Assembly: GCA_947492235.1 (NCBI GenBank)
Contig: CANLLZ010000001.1
Location: forward strand, 1,822,451 to 1,886,450
Reading direction: 5' to 3'
From: an uncultured Altererythrobacter sp.
GTDB lineage: Bacteria > Pseudomonadota > Alphaproteobacteria > Sphingomonadales > Sphingomonadaceae
Length of the DNA stretch: 64,000 nt
Shown: positions 1 through 8,938 of the stretch, one piece after another
Numbering within the stretch: the stretch's first letter is position 1
How the letters are laid out: the number at the start of each line of letters is the position of its first letter
The notes under the pieces: generated by a model
The model's database searches: none
Seen by the model: only the letters and a program-made list of their open reading frames with translations
Told to the model about the DNA's origin: nothing
Position numbers and translations under genes: made by a program

Positions 1-421
1 CCGAGTGGAACCAGTGCTCGATCAGCTCGGTGTCCCATTCGCCCAGCTTTTCCTGCGTGAAACCGGCCCGCCACACCAGATAGGGCCGCCCGGAAATATC
101 CAGCGCCACGCGCGAAAGCGTCTCGTCCATCGGGGAATAAGCCGATCCGTAGCGGCCAATCCCCGCCTTGTCGCCCAGCGCCTCGACCAGCGCCTGCCCC
201 AGCGCCAAGGCGCTGTCTTCGGTCGTGTGATGCTGGTCGATATGCAGATCGCCATCGACCTTCATAGTCACATCGATCAGCGAATGCCGCGAAAACTGCT
301 CGACCATATGGTCCAGAAAGCCGATCCCCGTGCTGACATCATAGGTGCCCGTGCCATCGAGATTGACCTCGATAGCGATTTTGGTTTCCGCAGTGTCGCG
401 GGTGATCCGGCCTGTTCGCAT
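1..421 (-). CDS. hisB: Imidazoleglycerol-phosphate dehydratase HisB (C-terminus beyond window)
   Basis: Histidine biosynthesis enzyme that dehydrates imidazole glycerol phosphate to imidazole acetol phosphate in the cytoplasm. The reverse strand reads from an ATG at 419-421 as [19 protein letters not shown]. It continues through the typical HisB metal-binding stretch [20 protein letters not shown], then the later [16 protein letters not shown] region and an [19 protein letters not shown] segment. About 140 codons are visible and the family is usually about 195 residues, so the last quarter lies left of the window. It diverges from sspB with 87 bp between the start codons. In alphaproteobacteria further his genes often follow hisB, which would be off the left edge. 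Identification is firm. Confidence 0.95.
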   Translation of the reverse strand, partial: MRTGRITRDTAETKIAIEVNLDGTGTYDVSTGIGFLDHMVEQFSRHSLIDVTMKVDGDLHIDQHHTTEDSALALGQALVEALGDKAGIGRYGSAYSPMDETLSRVALDISGRPYLVWRAGFTQEKLGEWDTELIEHWFHS

Positions 422-508
422 AACGCAGCGCGATATAGGCGAAGCGTGGGCACTGGCAAGCATTCCTGCTTGACCCACGCGCCTGCCAGCGCCACTTGTC
501 AGCGCGTT

Positions 509-1012
509 ATGAGTGACGAGACACCCGATAGCCTGATCCCCTACGACGAGATCGTACAGGAAGCTCTGCGCGCCGTGGTCGGCCGCGTGCTGGGAGAGAT
601 CGCCAAGGGGCCGAACGAACTGCCCGGCGATCATCACTTCTACATCACCTTCAAGACCGGTGCGGCTGGCGTGTCCATTCCGTCGCATCTGAAGGAGCGG
701 TTCCCCGACGAGATGACCATCGTCCTGCAGAACAAGTTCTGGGATCTGGTGGTCACCGACGAAGGATTCAGCGTCGGCCTCAGCTTCAACCAGATGCCGG
801 CCAAGCTGGACATTCCCTACGCCGCGGTCACGGCTTTCGTCGATCCCGCGGTCGATTTCGGGCTGCAGTTCCAGGCGACTGTGGCGGACATGACGCCGGA
901 AGAGCATGACGCGCCGGAGAATGACGAAGCGGAACGCAGCGAACATCCGGCCGTTACAGACAGCGATGACGGATCGAATGTCGTCACGGTCGATTTCGGC
1001 CGCAAGAATTAG
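509..1012 (+). CDS. sspB: SspB family ClpXP adaptor protein
   Basis: Protein of 167 residues of the alphaproteobacterial SspB type. The family tethers ssrA-tagged and other substrates to the ClpXP protease. The N-terminal part ([19 protein letters not shown], then [17 protein letters not shown] and the [13 protein letters not shown] strand) is the substrate-binding fold. An acidic, low-complexity linker follows (about residues 130-155). The C-terminus [11 protein letters not shown] looks like the ClpX-docking XB motif. The reading frame is open further upstream to position 5, but that part overlaps hisB and has no SspB similarity, so the ATG at 509 is chosen. It is followed closely by a hypothetical gene and gmk on the same strand. 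Confidence 0.9.
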   Translation: MSDETPDSLIPYDEIVQEALRAVVGRVLGEIAKGPNELPGDHHFYITFKTGAAGVSIPSHLKERFPDEMTIVLQNKFWDLVVTDEGFSVGLSFNQMPAKLDIPYAAVTAFVDPAVDFGLQFQATVADMTPEEHDAPENDEAERSEHPAVTDSDDGSNVVTVDFGRKN

Positions 1013-1071
1013 GCGCTAGCCGATTGGCGGACTGGCGCGCGCCCATTCGGGCGCAGCATCAGGGGGCCGGT

Positions 1072-1479
1072 ATGGTCAAACATGTGGAAGAATATGGCGC
1101 CGATGCGGTCGATGCCGCGCGCAAGAGAACGCGTGGCCGCCGCGACCGCGTACCCGGGCCCAGCAGCGATCCGGAAACCAATCTGATCATGGCCGATGTC
1201 GCCATGCGCGCCGGAACCACAATCCTGCGCTCTGCGGTCGAGAAGGGTTTTTTGAAGGGCCGCTACGGCTCCGAGACCGCCTCGGAAATTGTGTCAAACC
1301 GTTCTGTCAAGAAGACGCTCACCAGCTTCGCCTTGGCCAAGCTTGCCACGCGGTCTTTGCCCGGTGCCGTCCTTGTCAGTGGAGGCATGCTGGCCAAGAC
1401 GCTGTTCGACAAGGGCCGGGCACGCCGCGCCCGCCTGAGGGGCGACCGGCGATTGCGCGAACAGGCGAAAAACGACTAG
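1072..1479 (+). CDS. Conserved small hypothetical protein between sspB and gmk
   Basis: A 135-residue basic protein starting MVKHVEEYGADAVDAARKR. It has a central region with alternating hydrophobic stretches (LIMADVAMRAGTTILRSAVE and LPGAVLVSGGMLAKTLF) and a strongly basic C-terminus (KGRARRARLRGDRRLREQ). No catalytic motif is recognised. The hydrophobic LPGAVLVSGGM segment is short for a membrane span, so a membrane-associated or nucleic-acid-associated role is possible but unproven. A TTG at 1024 would extend the protein by 16 residues; the ATG at 1072, preceded by a G-rich stretch, is preferred. Gene order sspB, this gene, gmk suggests co-transcription. Confidence 0.6.
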   Translation: MVKHVEEYGADAVDAARKRTRGRRDRVPGPSSDPETNLIMADVAMRAGTTILRSAVEKGFLKGRYGSETASEIVSNRSVKKTLTSFALAKLATRSLPGAVLVSGGMLAKTLFDKGRARRARLRGDRRLREQAKND

Positions 1480-1541
1480 CTTTCGCCGATTGCGGCCCGC
1501 CCGCCCTTGATTTGCGAGAGGCGCTGGGGGCATGAGCGCCC

Positions 1542-2210
1542 ATGACCAGTATGAACAGCGCCGATCCTTCCGCACCAGACCACCAGGATACGCTCCATCG
1601 CCGGGGCCTGATGTTCATCCTGTCCTCCCCCTCGGGCGCGGGCAAGACGACGATTGCGCGCAAATTGCTCGCCGCCGACAGCGAGATCAAACTCTCTGTC
1701 AGCGCCACTACCCGCCCTGCCCGCGAAGGCGAGGTCGAGGGCGTCCATTATCACTTCGTCGATGATGCGACGTTTGACCGGATGGTGGAGGAAGACGATT
1801 TCTACGAATGGGCGCATGTCTTCGGCCACCGCTACGGTACGCCCAAGGGCCACATCCGCAACGCGCTGAAAGACGGGCAGGATTTCCTGTTCGATATCGA
1901 CTGGCAGGGCACCCAGCAGCTGTACCAGAAGGACCAGCAGGACACGGTCAGCGTGTTCATCCTGCCGCCCAGCATCGAAGCACTGCGGGAACGGCTGGAA
2001 GGCCGCGGCACCGACAGCGAGGATGTCATCGCCTCGCGGATGGAGCGGGCCAAGGCGGAAATCAGCCACTGGGCCGAATATGATTACGTTGTGATCAATG
2101 ACGATCTGGAAGTCTGTTTCGCCAAGGTCAGCGAAATCCTGAACGCCGAACGCATGCGCCGCACCCGCCAGACGGGCCTGATCCCGTTTGTGCGCGAATT
2201 GATGGAGTGA
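1542..2210 (+). CDS. gmk: Guanylate kinase
   Basis: Converts GMP and ATP to GDP and ADP, an essential purine nucleotide step. The protein has 222 residues from the first ATG. The P-loop is SSPSGAGKTT (about residues 28-37). The GMP-binding signature follows as SVSATTRPAREGEVEGVHYH, then EWAHVFGHRYGTP and the FDIDWQGTQQL strand, in normal family order. A first stretch of about 20 polar residues is atypical, and the ATG at 1611 (MFILSSPSG) would give a 199-residue protein closer to the usual length. A strong hairpin follows, and the SDR gene converges from the other side. Confidence 0.95.
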   Translation: MTSMNSADPSAPDHQDTLHRRGLMFILSSPSGAGKTTIARKLLAADSEIKLSVSATTRPAREGEVEGVHYHFVDDATFDRMVEEDDFYEWAHVFGHRYGTPKGHIRNALKDGQDFLFDIDWQGTQQLYQKDQQDTVSVFILPPSIEALRERLEGRGTDSEDVIASRMERAKAEISHWAEYDYVVINDDLEVCFAKVSEILNAERMRRTRQTGLIPFVRELME

Positions 2211-2230
2211 CCGCCCGCGCCGGAAACTAA

Positions 2231-2260
2231 AAGGGCCGCCGGATTGCTCCGACGGCCCCT
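2231..2260. terminator. Hairpin terminator between convergent gmk and SDR
   Basis: A GC-rich stem (left arm AAGGGCCGCCGG, right arm CCGACGGCCCCT, loop ATTGCT) with two mismatches lies between the 3' ends of gmk and the convergent SDR gene. It could end transcripts from both sides. Confidence 0.7.
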
Positions 2261-2283
2261 TCGGCCTCGATCATACTCGCCTA

Positions 2284-3090
2284 TCAGCCGCCGCCGGGAT
2301 TGGCGAAGTGATTGGGCAGGTGCGCGTTGACGACACCGCCATCCACGGTGAGCGTTTCGCCGACCACATAGTCGCCCGCCCGGCTGCACAGATAGATCGC
2401 GGCGGCGGCCATATCCTCTGCCGTGCCGATCCGCTTGGCCGGAATGCCCGATGCCGAGGTGTCGGGGGCGTTCTTCGCCGCCTTGTTCATTTCCGATGCG
2501 AAGGCGCCCGGTGCAATCGTGCTGACCACGATATTGTCCTGAATTAGCCGCGCAGCCATCCGGCGGGTCAGCTGGATCACCGCCGCCTTCGATGCCTGAT
2601 AGGCATAGGTTTCCCACGGATTGATCCGCTGTCCATCGATCGATGACACGTGGATCACCTTTGTAGGGCGCGCTTCGCTGGCCGCTGCGGTGAGCAGGGT
2701 GTGGAGTTTCTGGGTGAGGAAGAACGGCGTTTTGACGTTCAAATCCATCGTCCGATGCCAGCCCGCTTCGCTGAACTCCAGATAGTCCTGACCCCACGCC
2801 GCACCAGCATTGTTGATCAGAATGTCTAGCTTGCTTTCGCGGGCGGAGATTTCATCCACCAGATGCTGCATCCCGTCCATCTGCGACAGGTCGGCCGGAA
2901 TACCGATCACCTTGTCGGCGCCGAATTCCTCGACCGTGGCCTCCATCTGCTCGACCTTGCGGGCAGAGATATAGACACGCGCGCACCCAGCCGCGAGCAG
3001 GCCCTCGACGAACATCTTGCCAATGCCGCGGCTACCGCCGGTGACGAGAGCAACACGGCCCTCGAGCGAGAAAAGTTCTTGTAAATTCAT
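2284..3090 (-). CDS. SDR family oxidoreductase (3-oxoacyl-ACP reductase-like)
   Basis: A 268-residue classical short-chain dehydrogenase. It has the Rossmann glycine motif VTGGSRGIGK (about residues 16-25), NNAG (in DILINNAGAAWG), a catalytic Ser in IHVSSIDG and YxxxK in AYQASKAAV, followed by the PGAF substrate loop and the C-terminal TVDGGV. All canonical catalytic residues are present, so it should be an active NAD(P)-dependent enzyme acting on a hydroxy- or ketoacyl substrate. The start MNLQELFSLEGRVALVTGG is preferred. The frame is open further upstream, but that part is repeat-derived (see the element at 3111-3243). A GGAGAGAG ribosome site precedes the start. It lies downstream of two acyl-CoA dehydrogenases on the same strand, so a beta-oxidation role is likely. 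Confidence 0.9.
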   Translation of the reverse strand: MNLQELFSLEGRVALVTGGSRGIGKMFVEGLLAAGCARVYISARKVEQMEATVEEFGADKVIGIPADLSQMDGMQHLVDEISARESKLDILINNAGAAWGQDYLEFSEAGWHRTMDLNVKTPFFLTQKLHTLLTAAASEARPTKVIHVSSIDGQRINPWETYAYQASKAAVIQLTRRMAARLIQDNIVVSTIAPGAFASEMNKAAKNAPDTSASGIPAKRIGTAEDMAAAAIYLCSRAGDYVVGETLTVDGGVVNAHLPNHFANPGGG

Positions 3091-3110
3091 TGTGGTTCTC
3101 TCTCCGTAAG

Positions 3111-3243
3111 CTCCCTCCTCTTCAGAGGAGGGATAACGAGACTTGGCAGCTTGCTGCCTAGTCGCAGTAGGGTGGTGCCGCTTCGCAGAGCGACGCTTAC
3201 GCGACGCAACCACCCCCAACCCCCTCCTTTGAAAAGGAGGGGG
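3111..3243 (-). repeat. Palindrome-ended intergenic element, copy A
   Basis: Ends are perfect or near-perfect palindromes: 3113-3132 (CCCTCCTCTTCAGAGGAGGG) and 3220-3243 (five C, TCCTTTGAAAAGGA, five G). Inside are the family words GAGACTTGG, GCCTAGTCGCAG and GGGTGGTG and a C-rich stretch. Copies B (4413-4544) and C (8939-9086) share the order. It sits about 20 bp upstream of the SDR start codon at 3090. Confidence 0.8.
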
Positions 3244-3252
3244 CTACGGCAA

Positions 3253-4392
3253 TCAATAGCCCGACAATTCCGCCACACGGCTGGTGTGGTAGTAATGATC
3301 GCCGAGGAATTCCTGCAGCGCACGGTCGCGCTTCATATACAGGCCGATATCGTATTCGTCGGTCATCCCGATGCCGCCATGCATCTGGACGCCTTCCTTG
3401 ACCGACAGGCCGGCGGCCTTGCCGACCTTGGCCTTGGCGACCGAGACCATCAGCGAGGCTTTCTCCGAGCCGCCATCGAGGAGTTGCTGCGCCTTGATCG
3501 TCACGGCATGGGCGATTTCGACTTCCGAATAGAGGTGGCTGGCGCGGTGCTGCAGGGCCTGGAATTCCCCGATCAGCTTCCCGAACTGCTTGCGCTGTTT
3601 GAGGTAATCGACCGTCATGTCGAACGCCCCGGCGGCGACCCCGCAGCCCTCCGCCGCCGAGCCGACGCGGCCCGCATCGAGCATCGCATTCAGGATTTCG
3701 CGTCCGCCATCGACTTCGCCGATCACCGCATCGCCGTCGAGCTCAACACCGTCGAATTTGGTGTGGGTGGCCATGGAGCTGTCGACCAGCCGCACCGAAT
3801 TGTGCGACATGTTCTCCGCATCCTTGGGCACCGCAAACAGCGTGATGCCGTCCGCATCATCGTCCGAACCCGAAGTCCGCGCGGCGACCACCAGCATGTC
3901 TGCACTGGCGCCGTAGACCACAAAGTCCTTTTGGCCCGACAGCTTGAAGCCGTTGCCGGATTTCTCGGCCTTGGTCGCAATCCGCTCCGGACGGTGCTTG
4001 CCGCCCTCATCGATTGCGACAGCGAAGACATGCTCGCCCGAAATCAGACCGGGCAGATAGCGGCCTTTCAGATCGCTGCCGCCATGCTTCAAAGCAGTCG
4101 CCGCCAGCACTCCGCTGGTGAGGAACGGCGACGGGGTGAGATTGCGACCGATTTCGGTCAGCACGATGCCTGCTTCGACATGGCCCATGCCCAGCCCGCC
4201 ATCATCCTCGTCCACCAGAATGCCGGTGAAGCCCATCTCGCCGAATTGCTTCCACAGGCCGTGACCGAACCCGTCCTTGCAATCGCGGTCACGCCAATGG
4301 CGCAGCTGTTTGGGAATCGCGCCTTCCTCGGCCATGAACTGGCTGGCGCTGTCGGCGAGCATCGCCTGATCGTCGTTGTGATACAGTGGCAT
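3253..4392 (-). CDS. Acyl-CoA dehydrogenase family protein
   Basis: A 379-residue flavoprotein that would introduce the first double bond into an acyl-CoA thioester. The three ACAD parts are in order: N-terminal helical domain (to about residue 120, with GFTGILVDEDDGGLGMG), a middle beta domain (KLSGQKDFVVYGASADMLVV), and the C-terminal helical domain with RKQFGKLIGEFQALQHRAS (FAD contact region) and QMHGGIGMTDEYDIGLYMKR (the conserved HGG near FAD). It resembles the short, divergent partner subunits found next to a second ACAD in steroid or fatty acid degradation clusters, which can form heterotetramers. The second ACAD, immediately upstream at 4555-5748, makes that arrangement plausible but not proven. 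GGGAGAGA precedes the ATG. Confidence 0.9.
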   Translation of the reverse strand: MPLYHNDDQAMLADSASQFMAEEGAIPKQLRHWRDRDCKDGFGHGLWKQFGEMGFTGILVDEDDGGLGMGHVEAGIVLTEIGRNLTPSPFLTSGVLAATALKHGGSDLKGRYLPGLISGEHVFAVAIDEGGKHRPERIATKAEKSGNGFKLSGQKDFVVYGASADMLVVAARTSGSDDDADGITLFAVPKDAENMSHNSVRLVDSSMATHTKFDGVELDGDAVIGEVDGGREILNAMLDAGRVGSAAEGCGVAAGAFDMTVDYLKQRKQFGKLIGEFQALQHRASHLYSEVEIAHAVTIKAQQLLDGGSEKASLMVSVAKAKVGKAAGLSVKEGVQMHGGIGMTDEYDIGLYMKRDRALQEFLGDHYYHTSRVAELSGY

Positions 4393-4412
4393 TTGAATTT
4401 CTCTCCCAGAAA

Positions 4413-4544
4413 CCCCTCCCGCCTGCGGGAGGGGCAGTGAGACTTGGCGGCCCTGAGCTTGTCGAAGGGCTGCCTAGTCGCAACGGGGTGGGTCTGGTGC
4501 GCCGTCGCACGCCCACCCCCGACCCCTCCCGCAAGCGGGAGGGG
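4413..4544 (-). repeat. Palindrome-ended intergenic element, copy B, with nested REP
   Basis: Ends are CCCCTCCC-type palindromes at 4413-4434 and 4523-4544, with tips different from copies A and C. The internal words GAGACTTGG, GCCTAGTCGCA and GGGGTGGG are in the same order as copy A. The middle holds an extra hairpin CCCTGAGCTTGTCGAAGGG (4451-4469), a REP-like sequence that I recall as common in sphingomonads. The element lies about 20 bp upstream of the ACAD start at 4392. Confidence 0.8.
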
Positions 4545-4554
4545 AGTATTCTTC

Positions 4555-5748
4555 TTAACTACCCGGCAGCTCGAGGATGCGCTTCGAAATGACGTTCAGC
4601 ATCACTTCGCTGGTGCCGCCTTCGATCGAATTCGCCTTGGTGCGCAGCCAGCCGCGCGGCTGCTTGCCGCCGCTGGTTTCTTCGCTGTCCCATTCCAGCG
4701 CGGTGCTGCCACCGGCCGACATCATCAGCTCGTGCCGCCGCTTGTTCAGCTCCGTGCCGACATATTTCATCATGTTCGGCTGCGCAGGGTGCGCCTTGCC
4801 GACCTTGATCTCGTCGAGGAATTTCTCGCCCATCGCCGCATAGGCCAGCGCATCGACATCGAATTGCGCCAGCTCGGCTCGCAATACGGGATCGAGTTCG
4901 CCGCCTTCTTTGGCCGCGCGCCGTTTCATGGCCGCGCCGATGGTGGTGGTGTTCTCGCCTCCGCCAGCGCCGGAAATCATCTCGCGCTCGTGGCCCAGCA
5001 GATATTTTGCCACGTCCCACCCGCGATTGATCTCGCCGACATAGGCGGGGCAATCCTCGCCATAGGATTTGGGAACCGAGACATCATCGAAGAAGGTTTC
5101 GCAGAACGGACTGCTGCCGCTGATCAGCTTGATCGGCTTGGTCGTGACGCCATCGGAAGTCATGTCGAACAGGGTGAAGGTGATGCCCTTGTACTTGTTC
5201 TCCTTGTCGGTCCGCACGAGGCAGAAGATCCAGTCGGCGGCGTCGGCGTAGGAGGTCCAGATCTTCTGGCCGTTGATGACCCAGTGATCGCCCTTGTCCT
5301 CGCCATAGGTTTGCATCGAAACGAGGTCGGACCCGCTGCCCGGTTCCGAATAGCCCTGACACCAGCGTATTTCGCCGCGCGCGATTTCGTTGAGGAAGCG
5401 CTGCTTCTGCCCCTCGGTGCCGAATTGCAGCAGCGCGGGGCCGAGCATCCAGATGCCGAAGCTGGAGAGCGGAGAGCGCGCGCCGATGCGGGCCATTTCC
5501 TCGCGCAGGATCTTCGCCTGCGGAGGGTTCAGTCCGGCACCGCCATATTCCTTTGGCCACGCCGGCACGGTGTAGCCCTTCTCCACGCAGGCATCGAACC
5601 ATGCCTTCTGGGCGTCGTTCTTGAAAGTGGCGTTGCGGCCGCCCCAATAGATGTCATCCTCGTCGCGCACCGGCTCGCGCATTTCGGCGGGGCAATTGGC
5701 CTCCAGCCAGGCGCGGGTTTCGCTGCGGAATGCTTCCAATTCGGACAT
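4555..5748 (-). CDS. Acyl-CoA dehydrogenase family protein
   Basis: A 397-residue acyl-CoA dehydrogenase starting MSELEAFRSETRAWLEAN. The N-terminal domain includes YTVPAWPKEYGGAGLNPPQA. The middle domain has RWCQGYSEPGSGSDLVSMQT (flavin and substrate binding) and WVINGQKIWTSYADAADWIF. The C-terminal domain ends in IEGGTSEVMLNVISKRILEL. This is the common family found in CoA-dependent catabolism of fatty acids, steroids or terpenoids. An upstream extension to 5811 is possible, but GGAGAG lies just before the ATG at 5748, so that start is chosen. It is the first gene of a minus-strand operon with the second ACAD and the SDR. Confidence 0.92.
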   Translation of the reverse strand: MSELEAFRSETRAWLEANCPAEMREPVRDEDDIYWGGRNATFKNDAQKAWFDACVEKGYTVPAWPKEYGGAGLNPPQAKILREEMARIGARSPLSSFGIWMLGPALLQFGTEGQKQRFLNEIARGEIRWCQGYSEPGSGSDLVSMQTYGEDKGDHWVINGQKIWTSYADAADWIFCLVRTDKENKYKGITFTLFDMTSDGVTTKPIKLISGSSPFCETFFDDVSVPKSYGEDCPAYVGEINRGWDVAKYLLGHEREMISGAGGGENTTTIGAAMKRRAAKEGGELDPVLRAELAQFDVDALAYAAMGEKFLDEIKVGKAHPAQPNMMKYVGTELNKRRHELMMSAGGSTALEWDSEETSGGKQPRGWLRTKANSIEGGTSEVMLNVISKRILELPGS

Positions 5749-5776
5749 GGCCGACTCTCCTCGAATGTTCTTGTGC

Positions 5777-5792
5777 TTGACGCTTACGTTAT
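5777..5792 (-). promoter_or_regulatory. Possible operator upstream of acyl-CoA dehydrogenase operon
   Basis: TTGACGCTTACGTTAT forms an imperfect inverted repeat (GACG and CGTT) 29 bp before the ATG of the first minus-strand ACAD gene. It resembles the ACGT-containing palindromes of regulators of acyl-CoA catabolism such as LiuR-type MerR proteins. No regulator gene is nearby, so this is only a suggestion. Confidence 0.25.
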
Positions 5793-5987
5793 GGGAGATG
5801 GTGGGTTGCAAGCAAGGACCGATTTGCCGCTTTCAGGGGCCAGCCTCACGCCCCCGCGATGCCGTAGCGTCAGCCGGTTTGCATTGACGCGAGTGGCCTT
5901 GGCCCTACCCTAGGAGGCCGTGTTTGGGAGAGCATCGATGAGCCGATTCAGCGCCAGCAGACCCACGACAGTCAGATTCTCGATGGG

Positions 5988-7475
5988 TTGCGCTTAGTGG
6001 GCTTCGTCAAAGGCAAATTGCCGCTCTGGCTCAAACTGACCAATGGGTCGGGCGCGGTCGCTTTCGGGATCAAGGATCTCGGCTTCAGCTTTTTCCTCCT
6101 GCCCTATTACAATCTGGTTTTGGGGGTGGAGGCCTGGCTGGTCGGTGCGGCGCTCGCCACGGCGCTGGTCATCGATGCCTTTGTCGACCCGTTAATCGGC
6201 CATCTGACCGACCGCACCTATTCGCGCTGGGGTCGGCGGCTGCCATGGCTCTATATCGCGCCCATCCCGCTCGCCTTCATGTGGACGCTGCTGTGGTCGC
6301 CGCCCTTCACCGGTGTGCCCACGTTCTGGGAAATCGTGGCGCTGGCGGTCGGAGTGCGCCTGCTGCTCTCGGCTTGCGAAGTTCCGTCTGTCAGCCTCGT
6401 GCCCGAACTGACCGACGATTATGACGAGCGCACCACGCTGTTCCGTTTCCGCTTCCTCTCGGGGTGGCTCGGCGGAATGATGATGATGGTGCTGGCCTTC
6501 ACGTTTTTCCTGCCCACACCGGAAGCGCAATTGCAGCCAGAGGGCTATGCTATGTTCGGGCTGGTCGGCGCGGTCCTGATGGCCGTTTTCGTCATCGGGT
6601 CGGCAGCGGGGCAGCACGGAGTGGTGGCGCAGTTGCCCGCGCACCGCCCGCCGCCCTTTTCCATCAAGGGCGCGTTTCAGGAGATCTTCGATGCGTTCCG
6701 GGAGAAAGCGTTTCTGATCTTCGCCGCGGGCGGGCTGGCCGCCTATGTCGGGCAGGGAATGAACTTCTCCATCACGCTGTATGTGAACAATTACATCTGG
6801 CGCTTCGACGATCTGGCCTTCCAGCTCTATCCCGCCGTGCTGGCGATTTCCGTCTTTGCCATGTTCCTGCTGGTCGGGCCGCTGCACAAGCGTTTCGGGA
6901 AGCCCCATTCCGCCGCTGGCGGCGCGGTTGTGGCGATGGTCTTCTACTTCGTGCCCTATGCCCTCTTTCTGGCGGGCTTGTGGCCGGAAACGGGGACCAC
7001 CGCTTCCACCACCGCCGTCTTTGCAACGCTTGTCCTCGCCAATACTGCCTCGATTGTGGCAATTATCTCGGCCACCTCGATGGTCGCCGAAATTGTCGAG
7101 GCGTTTGAAGAACGCACCGGCAAGCGGGCCGAAGGGACCTTTTATTCCGGCAACTGGCTGGTCCAGAAATGCGCGACTGCAGGCGGTATTCTGGCGACCA
7201 GCCTGATCGTGCAATCGCTGGGCATCGAGCAAGGCACGCCGCAGGATCAGGTGGCGCAGGGCGCGGTGAACCAGCTTGCGATGATCTACATGATCGCAGG
7301 CTCTGCCCTCGCATTGGTGGCAGCGTTCTGGCTGGCCCGGTTCCCGATTACCCGCGAACAGCACGAAACCCGGATCGCGGCCAAGGAAGCGGCTGCCGGG
7401 CAGGCCGGCACGGTAGACAATCCCATCGATGAAGCCGTCAGGGCCGATCCCGACGGGCACTCGATCACCCCTTAG
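5988..7475 (+). CDS. GPH/MelB-like MFS transporter
   Basis: A 495-residue membrane protein with about 12 predicted hydrophobic segments. It has the GPH family N-terminus LPLWLKLTNGSGAVAFGIKD and the loop motif DPLIGHLTDRTYSRWGRRLP after the second helix. The family imports sugars, glucuronides or other small solutes by cation symport. Here the neighbours (acyl-CoA dehydrogenase, alcohol dehydrogenase, kinase) suggest a lipid- or terpenoid-derived substrate. There is no in-frame ATG near the start. TTG at 5988 and GTG at 5997 are the candidates, and an ATG at 5938 is in another frame that stops at once. The true start is uncertain. Confidence 0.85.
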   Translation: MRLVGFVKGKLPLWLKLTNGSGAVAFGIKDLGFSFFLLPYYNLVLGVEAWLVGAALATALVIDAFVDPLIGHLTDRTYSRWGRRLPWLYIAPIPLAFMWTLLWSPPFTGVPTFWEIVALAVGVRLLLSACEVPSVSLVPELTDDYDERTTLFRFRFLSGWLGGMMMMVLAFTFFLPTPEAQLQPEGYAMFGLVGAVLMAVFVIGSAAGQHGVVAQLPAHRPPPFSIKGAFQEIFDAFREKAFLIFAAGGLAAYVGQGMNFSITLYVNNYIWRFDDLAFQLYPAVLAISVFAMFLLVGPLHKRFGKPHSAAGGAVVAMVFYFVPYALFLAGLWPETGTTASTTAVFATLVLANTASIVAIISATSMVAEIVEAFEERTGKRAEGTFYSGNWLVQKCATAGGILATSLIVQSLGIEQGTPQDQVAQGAVNQLAMIYMIAGSALALVAAFWLARFPITREQHETRIAAKEAAAGQAGTVDNPIDEAVRADPDGHSITP

Positions 7476-7584
7476 CAAAACAGGGCACCCCATATTAAAA
7501 GAGGGCTTGGCGCGGGCAATCCGCTCTGCCACGGTCCTCCCACAAAATTCGATTGCGAATTGAGACTAGAGAGGAATTACCCCC

Positions 7585-8928
7585 ATGGACTTCGAGCCCA
7601 CAGACCGCCAGCGCCACTGGCGTGACCGCGTAGCCGACTTCATCGAAAACCATATCCGCCCCGCCGTGCCGACCTATGCCGAGCAGGACGCGGAAGGCGA
7701 CCGCTGGAAAGTCATCCCGGTGGTTCAGGAACTGAAGGAAAAGGCCAAGGCGCAGGGCATCTGGAACCTGTTCATGCCGCCGCGCAATGACGGCCATCAC
7801 CATGTGGAAGAGACTTTCGAGTTCGAAGGCCCCGGCCTGACCAACCTCGAATACGCGCTGTGCGCCGAGGAAATGGGCCGCATCGGCTTTGCCAGCGAAG
7901 TGTTCAACTGCTCCGCGCCCGACACCGGAAATATGGAAGTGTTCCACCGCTACGGCACGCTGGAGCAGAAAGAGCAGTGGCTGCGCCCGATCATGAATGG
8001 CGAGATCCGCTCCGCCTTCCTGATGACCGAGCCGTTCACCGCGTCCTCCGACGCGACGAATATCGAAACGCGGATCGAGCGCGATGGCGACGAATACGTC
8101 ATCAATGGCCGCAAATGGTGGTCCTCGGGCCTCGGCGATCCGCGCTGCAAGGTCTCGATCGTGATGGGCAAGACAGACCCCACCGCAGGCCGCCATGCAC
8201 AACAGTCGATGATCCTGATGCCCAACGATGCTCCGGGCGTGAACATTATCCGCCACCTGCCCGTCTTTGGCTATGACGATGCGCCGCACGGCCATATGGA
8301 AGTCGAGCTGAAAGACGTGCGCGTTCCCGTCACCAACATGCTGCTGGGCGAAGGCCGCGGCTTCGAGATCGCACAAGGCCGCCTCGGCCCCGGCCGTATC
8401 CACCACTGCATGCGCACCATCGGTGTCGCCGAGGAAGCGCTGGAGAAGATGTGCAAGCGTCTTCAGGAGCGCGAGGCATTCGGCAAGCCGATCTACAAGC
8501 ACTCGGTCTGGGAAGAGCGCGTGGCGCGTGCCCGTATCGACATCGACATGACCCGCCTGCTCTGCCTGAAAGCGGCCGACATGATGGACAAGGTCGGCAA
8601 CAAGTCGGCCAAGCAGGAAATTGCCATGATCAAGGTGCAGGCGCCCAACATGGCCCTGCGGATCATCGACGATGCCATCCAGGCCCATGGCGGCGGCGGC
8701 GTGTCGAACGATTACGGCCTCGCCAGCGCTTACGCCCATCAGCGCACGCTGCGTCTGGCTGACGGCCCCGACGAAGTACACGCCCGGTCCATCGCGCGCA
8801 TGGAATTTGGCAAGCACGTGCCAAGCGAAGGCCCGACCGCCAACGCCCTGCGCGGTGGACAGGCGCGCTCGGCAAGCGCCGGCAGCGCCGGTGCGATGTC
8901 CAGCGGAGACGTGGGAGCGACGCGTTAA
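7585..8928 (+). CDS. ACAD10/11-like acyl-CoA dehydrogenase
   Basis: A 447-residue flavoenzyme similar to the dehydrogenase half of eukaryotic ACAD10 and ACAD11. The features are [53 protein letters not shown] and [18 protein letters not shown], then the C-terminal domain with [20 protein letters not shown] and [20 protein letters not shown]. The last 30 or so residues are a low-complexity Ala/Ser/Gly tail. A separate kinase gene at 10189 matches the other half of ACAD10/11. In that family the kinase phosphorylates the hydroxyl of a 4-hydroxyacyl-CoA and the dehydrogenase-like half removes phosphate and rearranges the product so it can enter beta-oxidation. The same role is inferred here. Confidence 0.9.
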   Translation: MDFEPTDRQRHWRDRVADFIENHIRPAVPTYAEQDAEGDRWKVIPVVQELKEKAKAQGIWNLFMPPRNDGHHHVEETFEFEGPGLTNLEYALCAEEMGRIGFASEVFNCSAPDTGNMEVFHRYGTLEQKEQWLRPIMNGEIRSAFLMTEPFTASSDATNIETRIERDGDEYVINGRKWWSSGLGDPRCKVSIVMGKTDPTAGRHAQQSMILMPNDAPGVNIIRHLPVFGYDDAPHGHMEVELKDVRVPVTNMLLGEGRGFEIAQGRLGPGRIHHCMRTIGVAEEALEKMCKRLQEREAFGKPIYKHSVWEERVARARIDIDMTRLLCLKAADMMDKVGNKSAKQEIAMIKVQAPNMALRIIDDAIQAHGGGGVSNDYGLASAYAHQRTLRLADGPDEVHARSIARMEFGKHVPSEGPTANALRGGQARSASAGSAGAMSSGDVGATR

Positions 8929-8938
8929 GCAACCTACT

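Noticed and set aside
5..508. Long N-terminal extension of SspB
   Set aside because: It overlaps hisB on the other strand and has no SspB similarity; the ATG at 509 fits the family.
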